From contig MNCI01037976.1 of the NCBI GenBank assembly GCA_015680685.1, positions 320,682 through 382,681 of the forward strand: a stretch of DNA of 62,000 nucleotides, in the 5' to 3' direction. Under the pieces are notes generated by a model. It saw only the letters and a list, made by a program, of their open reading frames with translations. It ran no database searches and had not been told where the DNA came from. This stretch comes from Gnetum montanum. Taxonomy: Eukaryota; Streptophyta; Gnetopsida; Gnetales; Gnetaceae. The translations under genes were made by a program, and so were the position numbers. Below are positions 32,178 through 44,999 of the stretch, in pieces; the first letter of the stretch is position 1, and the number at the start of each line of letters is the position of its first letter.

Positions 32178-33070
32178 TGTTTCCATTTTAGAGTAGAAGA
32201 TAAAAATTATATTTTTATTATACAATAGGAGTTTATTTAAATAAAATATGAAGAATTTGAAAATTTATTGATAGTTGTAATGTTATTTTGGCCCCAATCC
32301 ATATATATATATATTAAATATTTTTTATCATTGGGACTATATTCTATTATTTTTAGTAAAGTTTAACCCACTTATTACATGTATATCCAAGGCATATCTT
32401 GGAAATTTTTATCATCAAATCATCAATATAATTTCACAACAATTTAACTATTTTAGCATCATTTCACCAATTCATCAACATTCATCAACACTAGTTATTA
32501 TTATTTATGCAATCTCAAAGTTAAATAGTTAGATTTGGGGACATTCACTATTTCAATCATATCTTAGTCATTTTATAATATTTTTATTAATTCTAAATTT
32601 ATTAAAAATATAGAATAGGTAGATACATGAACTAAGATTTTAGTCCAATATCTCTTGCATTTTGGGAGAAATTAGCTCTATAATTTGGTAGAGTTTTTGA
32701 ATCGTAAATTTTTACTACAATGAATGATTATTAATGATTAGATTATTTTTCTCTCATCACAAAACTATTCAGTATGATATTAGATTTATTTGAAAGATCA
32801 TATCTATTGAAAGGCATAGGTAAAATTTTAGCAATAGAAATCTAACAATATTTGAGTTATCATCTCTCAAAATTACACTGCTAGAAATGTTGTGTTTTTT
32901 GATAGATTGAAAACAACATAATATAAAATTAGCTTCCAAATATATTTTTTGGTACTTCCCCTTTTCAAATTATAGAGAACTTTCTAAGATTTCTAAATAT
33001 ATAGATTTTACTAGTTTATTCCTTGTAAAGTTAAGATAACTAAGAAATTATTTCACTACCTGAAATTCCT
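32178..33070 (+). repeat. 3' LTR of the copia element
   Basis: About 893 bp, starting TGTTTCCATTTTAGAGTAGA and ending AAATTCCT, where the partner ends AAATTCCA. It matches the 5' LTR along its whole length with many point changes and small indels. Confidence 0.88.
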
Positions 33071-34015
33071 TTAGTTAACCTAATTTTTGATGTAGTAACT
33101 CATGGAATATTACTAGTAATGAAAATACTATATGAATAGATAAAAAACATATTAATGATAAATTTAACGAACTTGATTAATGATTAATTTAATTATTTTT
33201 GATTCTAAGAGTATTTTTTATAGCATGAAGCCCATCTTCCTGCTTGATTTAGGAAGTTTCAAGGTGGTTTCTACTATAGTGAAGATGTTTTAATCATTCC
33301 TACATGTATTTCCATGCAAGTATTAAAAGAAGCCAAGAAGCTAAGCTAGGAGATGATCAAAGGATGAATGGCTTTTCATAAGAAGGTTATCCCTTAATGT
33401 ATTTTGCCTATGTTTTGGTCACTCTATGAATTGTATTTATTTTTGATTTCTAAATTATGTTGTAACAAGACCTAAGTTGGTACAAATATTCTAATATGGA
33501 TTTTAAAGTGATTTCTAAGTTATTAAAGCTTTTAAGTATTTAAATGCTTATATGGTTTTATAAGGGTTTAAGTTTCTTAAATATTTTTAAGAGTTTAAGT
33601 TTAATATACTTTATTCCTTACATGAATTTATAAATTATCTAAGGTAAAAATTTAGGTTGTGACATGATTAGTAAAATATTGGAAACTAAAAATGGCAGGA
33701 CTACTAAGCATGACTAGGATGTGGCTCACAACAAGTGATGGAAAAATACCTTAATGTTGAGATATCGTGAAGTCAAAAGGGCCACACTAGCTAAATGAAG
33801 TTTCTTTATAAGGAGTGAGTACATTGCAAGTTAAGAACAACTCATTTAATAGAGTAAATAGATCTAAAAGTTGTTCTCAAGCTATGACTAGTAGTTTGGT
33901 CATGATTGAGCATGAGGACATCATGACTTGTAATATAATTGGAATACAATACAATGTATGAAGTATGAGTTGAAAGAAACATGTGGGCTACAGTGGACAA
34001 TCTAGGCAAGTCTTG
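33071..34015. other. AT-rich sequence, nothing recognised
   Basis: No motif or coding sequence recognised. Composition becomes less AT-rich towards the minisatellites at 34016. Confidence 0.45.
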
Positions 34016-34215
34016 CATGGCCCTCATCAGGGCATGTGTGCCCTTATTTAGGGCTCACATGGCCCAGGAGGGACTTGTGTGGCCTAGTGCCAATGTAGCC
34101 TAGTTAGGCCTACACTGCCCCTACTAAGGCCTCCATGGCCCTCACTAGGTCCTATGTTATCCTCACCAAGGCCTACATGGCCTAGGTAGGGCCTATGTAG
34201 CTCACGTGGAGCTTG
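34016..34215. repeat. 21-bp minisatellite, about nine degenerate units
   Basis: Units share a CATGGCC(C/T)...AGG(C/G)C pattern (for example starts near 34016, 34058, 34134, 34155, 34176). The period is a multiple of three, so a minus-strand frame (34302-34084) shows seven-residue repeats such as VGLGEDN, IGPSEGH, GGLSRGS, VGLTRLH. Nothing suggests that this frame is a real protein. Confidence 0.7.
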
Positions 34216-34286
34216 CACCACCCTTACCATAGGTTGGGTTATCCTTAACATGGCATAAGTGGCAGTGGAGAAGGTTTCTTGTAGTG

Positions 34287-34825
34287 GCATTGGAGGGGAC
34301 AATGATTTATGGCACTGGTGGTATCTTTAGTGCACTAAAAGGGGTGATGATTTCCAATGTTGACAATGTTTGCAATGCACCAGAAGGGGAAATGGTTGTT
34401 GATGCTGGTGATATCTATGATGTGATGGAAGGGGAAATGATTTTCAATGCTAATGATGTTTGTAGTGCATTAGAGGGGCAAAAATTTTTGATGCCATTGA
34501 TTTCCACAAAGCACCAAAGTGTGTAATAATTTTTGGTGCAAGTGGTGTTCATGGTGCATTAGAGGGAATAATAATTCCTAGTGTTGATGGTATCCATGGA
34601 GCATCAAAGGGGATGATGATTTTTGATGTTGAAGGTATTTATGGGCCACTAGAGGGGGCAATGATTCTCGATGTTGATGGTACCTACAAAGCATTGGAGG
34701 AAGTGATGATTTTTAGCACTGAAGATGTCCATGGGGCATCAGAGGAGATGACAATTTTTGACATCAATGATGTCTAAAGGGCATTAGAGGGAGTGATAAT
34801 TTTTAGCATTAACAAATAGCGATGC
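34287..34825 (+). repeat. 45-bp minisatellite, 12 units
   Basis: Units start at 34287, 34332, 34377, 34422, 34467, 34511, 34556, 34601, 34646, 34691, 34736 and 34781. One unit is 44 bp, the others 45. The pattern is GCATTAGAGGGG, ATGATGATTTTTGATGTTGA, then a TGGTGTCCATGGT-like end. The first five units keep one frame open (34284-34526), giving 15-residue repeats such as ALEGTMIYGTGGIFS and APEGEMVVDAGDIYD. The 44-bp unit then shifts the frame. It starts about 70 bp after the 21-bp array. Confidence 0.93.
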
Positions 34826-35139
34826 TAGGAATAGTAGCAAAAGAGAAGGTAGGTAAGGATATACATGGTGGCAATGATGCTAGTGTGGCAATAGAGAGAC
34901 AAAAGATGTGCATGGTAGTAGGAGGTATTGGGTGCAGGTGTAGTAGGGTGAAGGCAGATGATGATGTGCAACAAGTGGCATCACAATGATGAGTGGCTGG
35001 TAGTAGGATCATGTGGAGCATTGGATTGGCCAACATGATGTGGATGTCTTGATGCTATGGCATGGGTCAGAAACAAACCCTAGTTGTTAGGGTTAGGGCC
35101 ATGATCCACAAATTATTTTTTAAGTAATAACTTTTTAGA

Positions 35140-35325
35140 TCAGTAATTGGATTTGAACCCATAACATCCCCTCCATCATTTTTTTAATTAATCAAAAAAT
35201 TCTTTTTAGATTGCGAGTTAGATTTGAACCCATGATCTCCTGCTTCACAATTTTTAATTAATTAATAAAAAATTTTATGATTAGGGGCTAGATTTGAATC
35301 CATGACCTCCCACTTCATCATTTTT
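35140..35325 (-). repeat. 71-bp tandem repeat, three copies, with tRNA B-box-like core
   Basis: Copies share GATTTGAACCCAT(A/G)A(C/T) (about 35149, 35220, 35291), then CTCC, C(T/A)TCA and an A/T-rich TTTAATTAAT spacer. On the minus strand the core is GGGTTCAAATCC, an exact fit to the Pol III B-box pattern in the first copy and near-fits in the others. No A-box is seen upstream on that strand, so a SINE or tRNA origin is only a suggestion. Confidence 0.65.
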
Positions 35326-37270
35326 AAACTTTTTATTCTTATTTTATTTGATAATGCATAATGATAAACTTTAAACATTGATATCTCCCAAACTGTAAGT
35401 CCAATTGAGATAAAATTTGTACCATTGAAATAATCTTGATGAGTACTACGAGTTGGATATGGTTTTAAAGTCCAAAAACTAAGTTGGATTTTCAAGATTT
35501 TTGAAGGATGCAAAGTAGCTTATTTTACCAAAATGACATTACTAGGTTGATGTCTATAGACAAAATAATAACTTATAAACGACTTGGATTTGATTGTAAA
35601 TGATGTACCATCCTTGGGATAGGAATATAATATTCATATCTTATAATTGGACAAGTATGATGGCTATACTTTCTCATATCATAGTTATACCCTAATGAGG
35701 TACTAAGGATAAGATTATGACAACATTATTCACCAAGTATTGGTTTTCCTATGGGGATGCGTTATTCTTATGGATGGATTAATCCCCTTATTTTATGAAT
35801 ACTTAGGTCTTAGGAATGATGAATAATGTCAAGTTACAAGAAATAGATGCTTAGGATACTAAATTCTAAAGAAGACAAGATCAAACTTGATCATGATTAC
35901 TAGTCTTAGAAAGAAAGTTAACAATGTCATTAATTAATCAATATCACTACAAGATGGATAAGAGTTACCTTGACTAGTGTATCCTTGTCTTACCAAGTTG
36001 TCATAATTGATGAATCTAGATGAGGCATAATTAGATCCTTCTCAGTCGATGATATTCATGAAAGAATGTTGTTCTAATCCATTATTCATGAAATTAATGA
36101 AATAGTATCTTTTGGCTTACATAAATTATTTTGGACATGTGGCACATCTGGTGGTGATCCATGTGGTTCATCATTAGGTTGTAGTCAACTCATGGTTTTG
36201 AATAACCCTTTTGTTGTGGATTTATTTGATACTAAATATGACATCCAATTCCTATATGTCATGGAAAAAATCAAATATATGTAATATTTGACATTATGCA
36301 TAGAAAAAATAATAGGAAAAATGTAGAAGGAAAGAGGAAAGAATGCTTTATTGATATGGAATAGTGTATCTCAATCATGATTTGAGAGTGTTCCTTTGGG
36401 TTTTCTTCCTTCAACATCTATCCATTAGAGGCAATCCATCACTACCACCATGGTTAGACCTACAACTAGCTAGAAGGGATGGCTAGTCCTCTTCCTGTCC
36501 CACTTCATCCAACTTTTGTTACTTGCCTTTTACTGACTTCACAACTCCATGCTAGCATGACCTCTAAGCTTGGGTATAAATGCCTTAGGTTAAATCCCCA
36601 AATGTCACTTTGAGAGATATGTCCATTATTACAATGCACACCTTTTGGATTTCAATTACAACACACCTTTTCAGTTCTTGTTACGATAATGATAACACTT
36701 GTTCAGAAGAGACACCATCTTTGTTATGTAGTAGCATGATTTGGGAATGGAGACACTACACTTCAATCATTATCTTTTAATTTCTTTAAATGTTTCAATG
36801 AAGTATGTTAAGAATGATGGCTACATAAATAGATTTGGAGGAGGTGCTTAAGATCACATTTAACTCTAATTATCGATACAAATTACCTTATCTAATCTAC
36901 CTATAAATCAGAAAGATGAGAGATTTGTAATTTCAACATACAAGAAAATGCTACATAAGTACTTAGTGTGATCTCAACTTATGGATGATGGATACTTGTA
37001 TCCTTGAATAGTTCAAAGGATGAGATAAGTAAAAAGTAGTACACATTATCCATATTTAACTTGACTTTGAATTTTCTTTTTCTCTTATTTTTCAAATACC
37101 AAAAATGTATCTTTTAATACTTCACATGAACATACTTGGAGAACACATGGATCTACCATTATACTACATATTTCCAACATGAAATAAAATATATACATCT
37201 ATCTAATGACATAGAAAATAAAGTGAATACAATACTAAAGAAGCACATATTAGACTACAAATATTATCAT
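35326..37270. other. No gene seen; one TATA-like element
   Basis: The sequence is mixed, without recognised domains. GGGTATAAATGCC at about 36572-36584 could be a core promoter (plus strand) but no transcript can be proposed. Part of this may be the eroded LTR of the copia fragment at 37279. Confidence 0.4.
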
Positions 37271-37278
37271 TCACTCGT

Positions 37279-37500
37279 TTAGACTATGATGGGATTCAAA
37301 TAGATGATTTTAATTTTCTTAAGTATAATCTTCAGCTTGTGATGTTGCAACCATTTTGTGAATAGATCAACTAATTGATCTTTACTTTTAATGAACTTTG
37401 AAGAGATGATATCTTTTTGAACCTTATTTTTAATGAAATAGAATTTGATTTCTATATACTTGAAATACTTGTGATGAATATGCTTATTCAAGAATATAAT
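37279..37500 (-). pseudogene. copia 3'-terminal coding fragment
   Basis: An open minus-strand frame of 70 codons reads HHKYFKYIEIKFYFIKNKVQ, KDIISSKFIKSKDQLVDLFT and KWLQHHKLKIIL. This is the conserved C-terminal end of copia pol (H.RTKHIE...HFIREKV..G.I....I.S..QLAD.FTK.L). Only this end survives. The sequence upstream of it (higher coordinates) no longer looks like pol. It is a different copia family from the element at 27656, judged by its FIKSKDQL variant. Confidence 0.8.
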
Positions 37501-39555
37501 GATAGATGTGTTGTAACATCTTAGTGTTTTGAACCTAGGATCTTACATTTATTATTTATTTTATTATTCTTGGTCCTTAAGCATAAGTATATATTTAAAT
37601 AAAGGATAACTGCTTGGAGGCTTAATGCTCATTTTATGAAGTGAGGGTCTTGGGAGGGGTAGTATATATATTTAAATATAAAAAATATATTTAAATGTAT
37701 TATATTATTAATATATTATATCTTGCTAAGGGGAAGGGAGAAGGGAGGTGTTAGATCCAAAAAAAAAGAGTAATAATATTAAAAAAATTCAAAGCATATT
37801 AGATCATTGAAGAGCAAGTCTAAACAAAAAGCCCAATGATTTTGGGGATGTCTATTTAGATTTTCATATTTACAACCAATCTTGAAAATTATTCCTTTTA
37901 GTGTAGGAAAAGGATAATGCCTTGTTCATATTCAAAATTTTCCTTAGGGAGTTTTACTTCTTCCCAAAGGATTTCTTATAAAGAAAAGAAGAAAACTCTT
38001 TCTAAAGATAAAAAATACATCAATCAGTAAAAAAGAATAAATAACAACAAAAGGAAAAATATTTCCATACAAGAATCTCATAAACAAAAGGAAATTGATA
38101 TTGTAGAAAACAAATTAAATGTTTGACATTCATGCGAATCCTTTTAAACTAAATCTGTAGCTAAAAAGTTGTGAGAATCTAGTATTTGACTCATGAAGGG
38201 ACATCATAGTTATGATCTTGCTATTAAAACATAGCTGCATACTAAAGCTTTTAGATAAAGTAGAGAACAAGTAATCAAAGAATATTCCAAATGAAAAGAA
38301 AGAAAGTAGAAAAAGCAGGCTAATCACCTAGGATGACTTCATTGATGCTTAGTTAAAAGTTATTAATTCTAGATGTTCATTTCTAAGAATGATAAGAAAT
38401 AGGATAGTAAGAAAAACATGAGAAAATGAGTCTTCACTTCTACAAAGAGGATATTAAGGGAAAAAATTTCTTATATGTTTAATATAAGTACTAATAGAAA
38501 AACCTTGATGAATAAGATACTATTAAAAAAATACAAATTTTAGGAAATGTAAGAATTCTTCAAATATTTTTCATTTTATTTATTGAAAAGTGTAATGATA
38601 ATTTCATCTTTAGGCCTTATTAAATTTGTTATGAATAAAATAATTCTTTGTAATAATCTCATAAGAAACTTTTGAATTAAAATGTAAAACAAATTTGCCA
38701 TCCTTTTGTAAACTATCTAGAAAAGACTAATGTAAATCAATGTCAACTATAAATAAACTCTAAATATTAGAAATTAATTATTTAAAATTATATTTATCTT
38801 TATATTCAAATCATAGAGGTTAGAAGTTATATTTCAATTCATCCATCTATCATGCATAAGTAGATAAGAAACTAAAATTATACTAAATTTGCTCTAAGTG
38901 GTATATAATCTAGATTCATTAGTAGCCTAAGCTCCCTTATTAAAAGGAAGCCACCATGGGCTAATTTGCTTAAGAATATCTTTTGAAACTATAATATGAT
39001 TGTAAATCTAATATTTACTTATCTTTCACCATGCCTTTCAATTTTTTTTTAAGAATAGGAGAATTAAAAATAGAAATGGCCTAGAGAAAAAGAAGATAGT
39101 GAAGAAATTTATTAGAGGATCAATTATTATCATTCTTATATTTTTATTGCATAAGTATATTTCTCAAAATGAGCATCCAAACATCATATCCATTAATGCA
39201 TTTTTTAATTTATTTTATAGTAAGATAAATATTTTTGTTATAAATAATTAATGATGGCAAGTCCTCCATGTGTTTTTCTACAAGTGCAAATATCCAAAGC
39301 AACTCTAGAAAAATCATTTCTATGTTACTTAGTAAACTGAGAAAATGAATGGATAATATGATCAATTCTATCATAAGAAAATCTTGAAGGATCCAAACAG
39401 CTAGAGTAATAAACACGAGTTGATTAAAGAATCTTACTAGTGGTTATTACTAGTATATTATACTGTCTTTCTTATGCTTATACTTATGGTTATGCATCTT
39501 AGGGTTTGAACATTTGACTTCTTACTTACATGTATTACATTGGAATTTTATGATT
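37501..39555. other. AT-rich sequence, nothing recognised
   Basis: Only short accidental frames (38130-38327, 39210-39416). No tandem repeats or domains found. Confidence 0.5.
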
Positions 39556-40365
39556 AGTACATCATTGGTGTAGGGAAACTTCTTCCAAACTTCTTTGTAT
39601 CCTTATAAGAAGAAGAATATAGGCTTCAAGTAGCTTGGAAGATGTCTTGAACCTTTGTAGACATCTTTCCTGAGAGTTGAGATATTAGAGGAGACATCTT
39701 TCTAATCATATAGATGTCTTACCTAAGAGCTAAGATGACATAGGAGATGTATTCCTAGCAATATAGACATCTTGCTAAAGATGTCATTTTTCCAAAGAAG
39801 ATGTCTTACTTGAATGATGGATTTGTTAGAGAGACATCTTATTAAGCTTGTAGACATCTCATTTGATAATGAAAAGTTCTAATGGATTATCTCCAAGATG
39901 TGAAGTAGTCAGAAATATCATGTTTAATATAGGAAATATTTACCTAGGATTTTATCTTTGTGTTTGATAAATATTGGATTTGAATTACATGTTTTGAAAT
40001 GAGAGTTTAGAGAGAGATTGCAGGAAAGTGATGTGTATCTTGATGATCAACTGTGTGTGGTGGTATTGATCCTAGATCTCCATGTTTAGATCTTGGTCCC
40101 ATGTGAGAAAACGATATAGTTTAATTATTCCTTGCATTAAGTTTGATCATGTGTGTGGTTATCAAACCCCATGCTCTACAATATCATTAAGTATGTAATT
40201 ATCTTGTTTTTTCTAAATTAGATTCCATTGTATTTGTAATCTTATTTTAGTTTAATATAAGATAGCTAGTTTTCTTATTTTTTATCAATTGAATTTTCTT
40301 ACATACTATATGAGTTATGCATGTTTCAAAGGGTTATAGTAAAATAGAGTAACCTTACTCTAGAA

Positions 40366-40380
40366 TTGGTATAAGAGAGT
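40366..40380 (+). other. Primer-binding site of element A
   Basis: TTGGTATAAGAGAGT followed by AGG, close to TTGGTATCAGAGC, the initiator-Met tRNA type. It lies 51 bp before the gag start. Confidence 0.6.
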
Positions 40381-40430
40381 AGGTTTGTTGTTGTTTGGAA
40401 TTTGGTTATGGATTTTTATGTTTGTTTTAG

Positions 40431-41375
40431 ATGGCTCCTAAGAATAAAAATGTTCAAGCGCTAAACAAATACATGGAGATCATGAAACCTAACTTTTAGT
40501 TTTATGGTTGAATAATTCAATGAGATTAGTTGCAAGGTAGATAGGAATGTAGGTCCAAGTCACATTAATACTCCTAGCGATGATGAGAATTTTTGTTAAA
40601 ATGATGATGAAGAAGTTTCTCAGCCTAGCGGAGTGAGAGTATTTAAGGAGAAAGAGAATTCTATCTATGGGAGTGTGAGAATCCATTAACCTAGAATTCT
40701 AGGTAAAGAAAATCCAAATTCTTATGTCAAGACTCTAAGAACTCCATCATAGACATCTACTTCATATGAAAATCTTGATGATAAACATGAAGCAAGGCTT
40801 ACTATAGTATTTAGAAATACTGTAAGGTCTTTCTATGTAACATTAAAAATTTTCAATGATATAGAGAGAACCAATGCGTCTACAAGGTGGATGAAGACAC
40901 TTGATAAGAATTTTGAGTTAGAAGAGATATGAAATCAATTATGGGTATTAATTGCTAAATTAAAATTATAAGGTATCACTTTAACTTAGTGAAAAAGTAA
41001 TCCTAATATTATGAAAGGAAAAATGGTCAACCTATTAGGGATTAGTATTTGATGAAATATAGGTTGAGATGAAATCTTGAATAATCTAGATAGAGAAAAG
41101 AGATAATAATGAAGCTTAAATTTTTTTAAATGGAGTGATAAAGATATCAAATATTTTTACATTGAATTTTGTGAATTATTCCATCAAGATAAGGTAAAGT
41201 ACGAGGAATATAAATAAGCTTCAATATTTCTTAGAGATCTCAAGATGACATATCAGTATGAGTTGTCAATCTATGTACCTCGAATCCTTGATGAGGTTTA
41301 TGATTTGGTACTCAAGGAAAAAAAGAAACTTAATGGATTTGGGAATAAGAGTTAAGGTAAACTAGAAGGAATATG
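40431..41375 (+). pseudogene. gag: gag of gypsy element A
   Basis: It begins ATGGCTCCTAAG (MAPKNKNVQALNKYMEIMK), the same start as the element B gag. Recognisable pieces are SDDENF, VSQPSGVRVF, NTVRSFYVTLKIFNDIERTN, STRWMKTLDKNFELEE, DIKYFYIEFCELFHQDKVKY and ELSIYVPRILDEVYDLVLKE, which follow the retrotransposon gag plan. Several stops, mostly TAG and TAA replacing CAG and CAA. The zinc knuckle and everything after are lost at the junction with element C. Confidence 0.7.
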
Positions 41376-41385
41376 AATAGTATAG

Positions 41386-42823
41386 TTATAAAAAAATTTG
41401 ACCCTAGAAATCAAATAAATCTACATGAAATAGTTTTACCTTAGGATCCATGAACCTTAAAAATAATTTGAGGTACCTTAGGTGGTCTTGTTAATCACCT
41501 ATGGACTTAAGAGATTTGATACTAAACGAGAATAAATGAAAATGGATGAGAAATGAGTAAACAATAGATCCAATGCTAGATCTGTGAGTGAATTGAGAGA
41601 TAATAGTAAAAATAATAATAAAGAGATGTGGCTAAAAAAACTACAAACTTTATATTAATACTATAAAATGTAGCACAGGTTTAGAAGGTATAGATAAACT
41701 AGCTTTCAAGGCCTAAGAATATAAAATTCTAGAGATTGTTTTGAAACTACTGTTAGAGATTTGGTGCATAAGTAGGTAGGGTGTGTTCTATAGCTAACTT
41801 GAATAGTTCTAGCTTGATCAATCTACTTCTATGAGGATACTATAATAACGTCTCTCTATTCACAATGATCAACACTTGGAGAGAAGGCTCTAAAAGATCT
41901 CAAGGTCTCTCTCTGTCAACAAGTCTTGTATGTGCTAAAAAGATCCTAAAAATGATTTTGATTCTTTCTTAAATAGTTCATGATTTGATATTTCTTTATT
42001 GATTTAGTTCTAGCAAGTTTCTTGGACATTTACATAGGGTTTTTGACTATCCACACTAGCCATAACTATAAAATTTTTTACATATACATAGGGATTAAGA
42101 AGTGTAGCATTTTTTATATGAATTGATCACGTTTTTTATCATAGGGATCCAAATACACTGGCTTAATGTAATTAACAACATTTTTGAAAATATGGAACAT
42201 GAATTATACTTTACATGTTAAAAATACACTAGGATTTTAACATGGTTGCAAGATGAATTTTTTCAAGGAAAATCAAGACATTTGTTTTTGCTCTTAAATT
42301 TGATTAGAATTACAATCAAAGTTTATCCACAAGAATTTTCTATTTATAATATGAATTTTCTTTGAGATATTTCATTGGATCCCCTTTATTGATGTTTTGA
42401 GAATTGATCTAAAAGACATCAACAAATAATGTGAAATACTACCACAAGTTTGTCACCAACCCTTCTGTCTCCACACTTGATTTTATAGCTATCGAATCAT
42501 GCCAAGGAGTACTTATGATGGTGAACTAAGGTTACAATGGAATGATGAGAATTTGGACTAAATACGTGGCTACATTGGCTATTTGAAAATGATTGAATAA
42601 GCTAAAAAATAATTCCAAAAGTTTTGACATCATGGTTGTGAGGTAGTGATGTACTTATTGGCTGATGAGGGCTTCATGCTTCATTCTTGAGCTATCAGTT
42701 ACTAATGACATTTAGAGAAACTAGTGCTATGTTATAGGCTTCTTTGGCAACTCGACTCATCATTTTTTTGAGCCATTAGTTATGTCTTTTTAAGCTACTT
42801 TGACTTCTTGGATTTCTTGGCAT
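41386..42823 (-). repeat. 3' LTR-like region of element C
   Basis: The high edge is set by a purine tract on the minus strand (AAAAAAAAGGGAGAAA, about 42825-42840) followed by TGCCAAGAAATCC. A minus-strand TATA-like ATTATAAATAG lies at about 42340-42350. The low edge is where gag text of element A resumes. The region shares only its U5-like segment with the right LTR. Confidence 0.4.
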
Positions 42824-42840
42824 TTCTCCCTTTTTTTTGG

Positions 42841-43440
42841 GAGTGAAACATTCTTTGGGTTTTGATGCCAATGTTGAACTTTTGTTATTTTTGTTGAATG
42901 AAGTGTTTGTAGTTTTCAAAAAACCAACTGATGGAGCATATTTTAGGAGATGTCACATGGCCATGATACATGAATGTCAAACATATGTTTTCACCAGTAG
43001 CAAGGTGTGAAATAGTTGCATAGTTATGTCTCAAAATGGGTAGCGAAAATGATATAGGGAAAGTATCATTGGCATGGTCAAATAGGCTAATATTGAGATC
43101 ATGTGATAAATCACTCCTATGATGAGTCATACATTTGTGATGTTTTTAGGCTCTTCCTACAAATACAAATTAAAGACAATAAGAAAACAAATCAAAGAAA
43201 CATGATATTACAATAGGCAACATTAGATAACAAGTAAACATTGGCCACTATGAGACATAATTGATAGAACTTGTGAATGCTATATCCTATTTTGTAGATT
43301 TGTATAAAGTGTGCAATATGTTGAGACCAAAGAGTAGAGGTCACACTTGCTTGTCATAGGTCACAAAGTCCATCAGCATTATATATTTTGTAAACAAAGG
43401 TAAAAAAAGACTAACAAAAAATAGGACAATGATAGATATA
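42841..43440 (-). other. 3' untranslated part of element C
   Basis: Between the end of integrase and the proposed purine tract. The frame at 43130-42885 resembles no known protein. Confidence 0.35.
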
Positions 43441-43449
43441 CTAATGTTT

Positions 43450-44480
43450 AAGATAGGAATGGTTGACTTAATTACCCAATTCATTCCCATCTAGATTCAC
43501 TATCTTGAAAGATTCATTACCATCAGCCTTGGTCACTAGGAAAGGTCCTTTCTAATTAGCTGAGAATTTGTCTACATGTTCATGAATAACTTTAAGAACT
43601 TACTCCTCTTCTTTAACATTTAATTAGTTCAGATCATGATGGTAGTACTATCATTGTTTCTCTTGATATTTTTTAATGTAAGTAAGTACTTGCTTTCTTT
43701 GCTCTTCCACTAAATCTAAATCAATAGTACACAACTTATTATTTTACTCATCATTAATGTAGTTAGATAGAGCTACCCTCAAAGATGGAACCTACATTTC
43801 AATAGGTAACATAGCTTTAGATCTATAAAAAAAGCTATATGGTGTGACATTGGTTATAGTTCAAAATTTTTTCCTATAGGTCCATAGTGCATACAAAAGT
43901 TGTTCATGCTATATATACTAGCTATTGTTTAGCATTTTCTTTAGAAGATTAATGATGAATTTGTTACTAGATTTAGCTTGGCCATTGGATTGTGGTTAAT
44001 ATGGTGAGGAAAAGGAATATTTAATGGATAATTATTAACAGAAGGATTGCATCTCATTACTACTAAAGTATGGTTCATTATCTATGAAAATGACTAAAGG
44101 AAGGTCAAAATACAATACTATGTTATCTAGAATGAATTTATAGACTTGTTGTGAAGGTATTTTCCTCAAAAGAATAGCTTTAATCCTCTTCATGAAATAT
44201 TTAGTGGCAATGGAAATAATGCTATGTCCAACAAAGAACTTAGAAGTTATAGGGTTGATTATGTTAATTTCCCATCATTGAAATGGCCATGTAATTTGAG
44301 TAGTATGTAACTCAGTTGGTGGCATGTGTATAAGGTTGTTGTGCCATTGATAAATGTCATAATTCTTTACTTTTTACATGTTTTCCATATAAGACCAATA
44401 GTATCCTAGGTGTCTAATCTTAGCAACCGTCTTACATGTCCTCCACATATGCCATTGTGTGCTTATTGTAGGATTGTATG
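43450..44480 (-). pseudogene. int: Integrase of gypsy element C
   Basis: Minus-strand text: HTTQITWPFQ, stop, WEINIINPIT (about 44320-44240), GHSIISIATKYFMKRIKAIL, then FIDNEPYFSSNEM (about 44080-44035), then HEQLLYALWTYRK (about 43905-43865) and SKAMLPIEM, VPSLRVALS, finishing GPFLVTKADGNESFKIVNLD and GNELGN (about 43545-43470). In the family the first block reads W.IDLIGPI; here the catalytic Asp is Asn. The second Asp (IDN) and the Glu region remain. The enzyme would insert cDNA into chromosomes. Confidence 0.8.
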
Positions 44481-44999
44481 GACTTTTGCTTTGTTCGAGC
44501 ATACTAATAATAATATGTCATCATAGGACTTTTGACATAATGTGTTATCAACCTTAATAACATATTATCTAGATCATTTGAGTATGATATCCTTTTAAGT
44601 AGTTATATTTTTGTGAATGTTCATCATGCATGAGGTAGAACTTGATATCATCATACCATTTATGTTGAGATATGTTACCTATGATTGTTATAGAAGTGTT
44701 TTTAGTGTTTTACATGATGGGACAAGTAGCATTTTCCATCATGAAAGGCAATTTGCTAAATAAACCAGACATAATAGTTAAGGCTAAGGTAGCAATGATG
44801 TCAAAAGGTGTACTTTTAGCTTAGGAAATATGTTGAATGTTGATGTCTATAAGTTATTGAATAAGTATTTTTTCTAGGTTACAATATGGTTGTAAATGTT
44901 TAGATTTGCAAGTGTATACTTTAGTTACTTGGTTAGACACTAATTGAGAATCACTTTTTACAATCAAGCATGTAAATCCATGGTCACAAGACATCATCA

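Larger units (their letters stand above)
27656..33070 (+). mobile_element. Full-length Ty1/copia retrotransposon, decayed
   Basis: A 5.4-kb element with two LTRs in direct orientation, an initiator-Met-type primer site, gag, integrase, reverse transcriptase and RNase H in the copia order (integrase before reverse transcriptase), and a purine-rich tract before the 3' LTR. Every domain is broken by stops. The flanks share TAGTTA just outside both ends (27649-27654 and 33072-33077), a possible but shifted target duplication. The LTRs differ at many positions, so the insertion is old. Confidence 0.9.
39556..41385 (+). mobile_element. Gypsy element A: 5' LTR and gag, truncated
   Basis: Plus-strand copy of the same family as element B (53866-59035). 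It keeps a 5' LTR (about 39560-40364), an initiator-Met-type primer site and most of gag, and stops at about 41385 where LTR-like sequence of element C begins. The LTR contains repeated AGATGTCTT / AGACATCTT motifs (39645-39860). The left LTR edge is not sharply defined. Confidence 0.65.

Noticed and set aside
34284-34526. 80-codon frame as a gene
   Set aside because: It consists entirely of 45-bp minisatellite units and is broken by the first out-of-length unit.
35149-35160. Functional tRNA gene on the minus strand
   Set aside because: Only a B-box-like core is present; no acceptor stem, A-box or anticodon arm can be formed.
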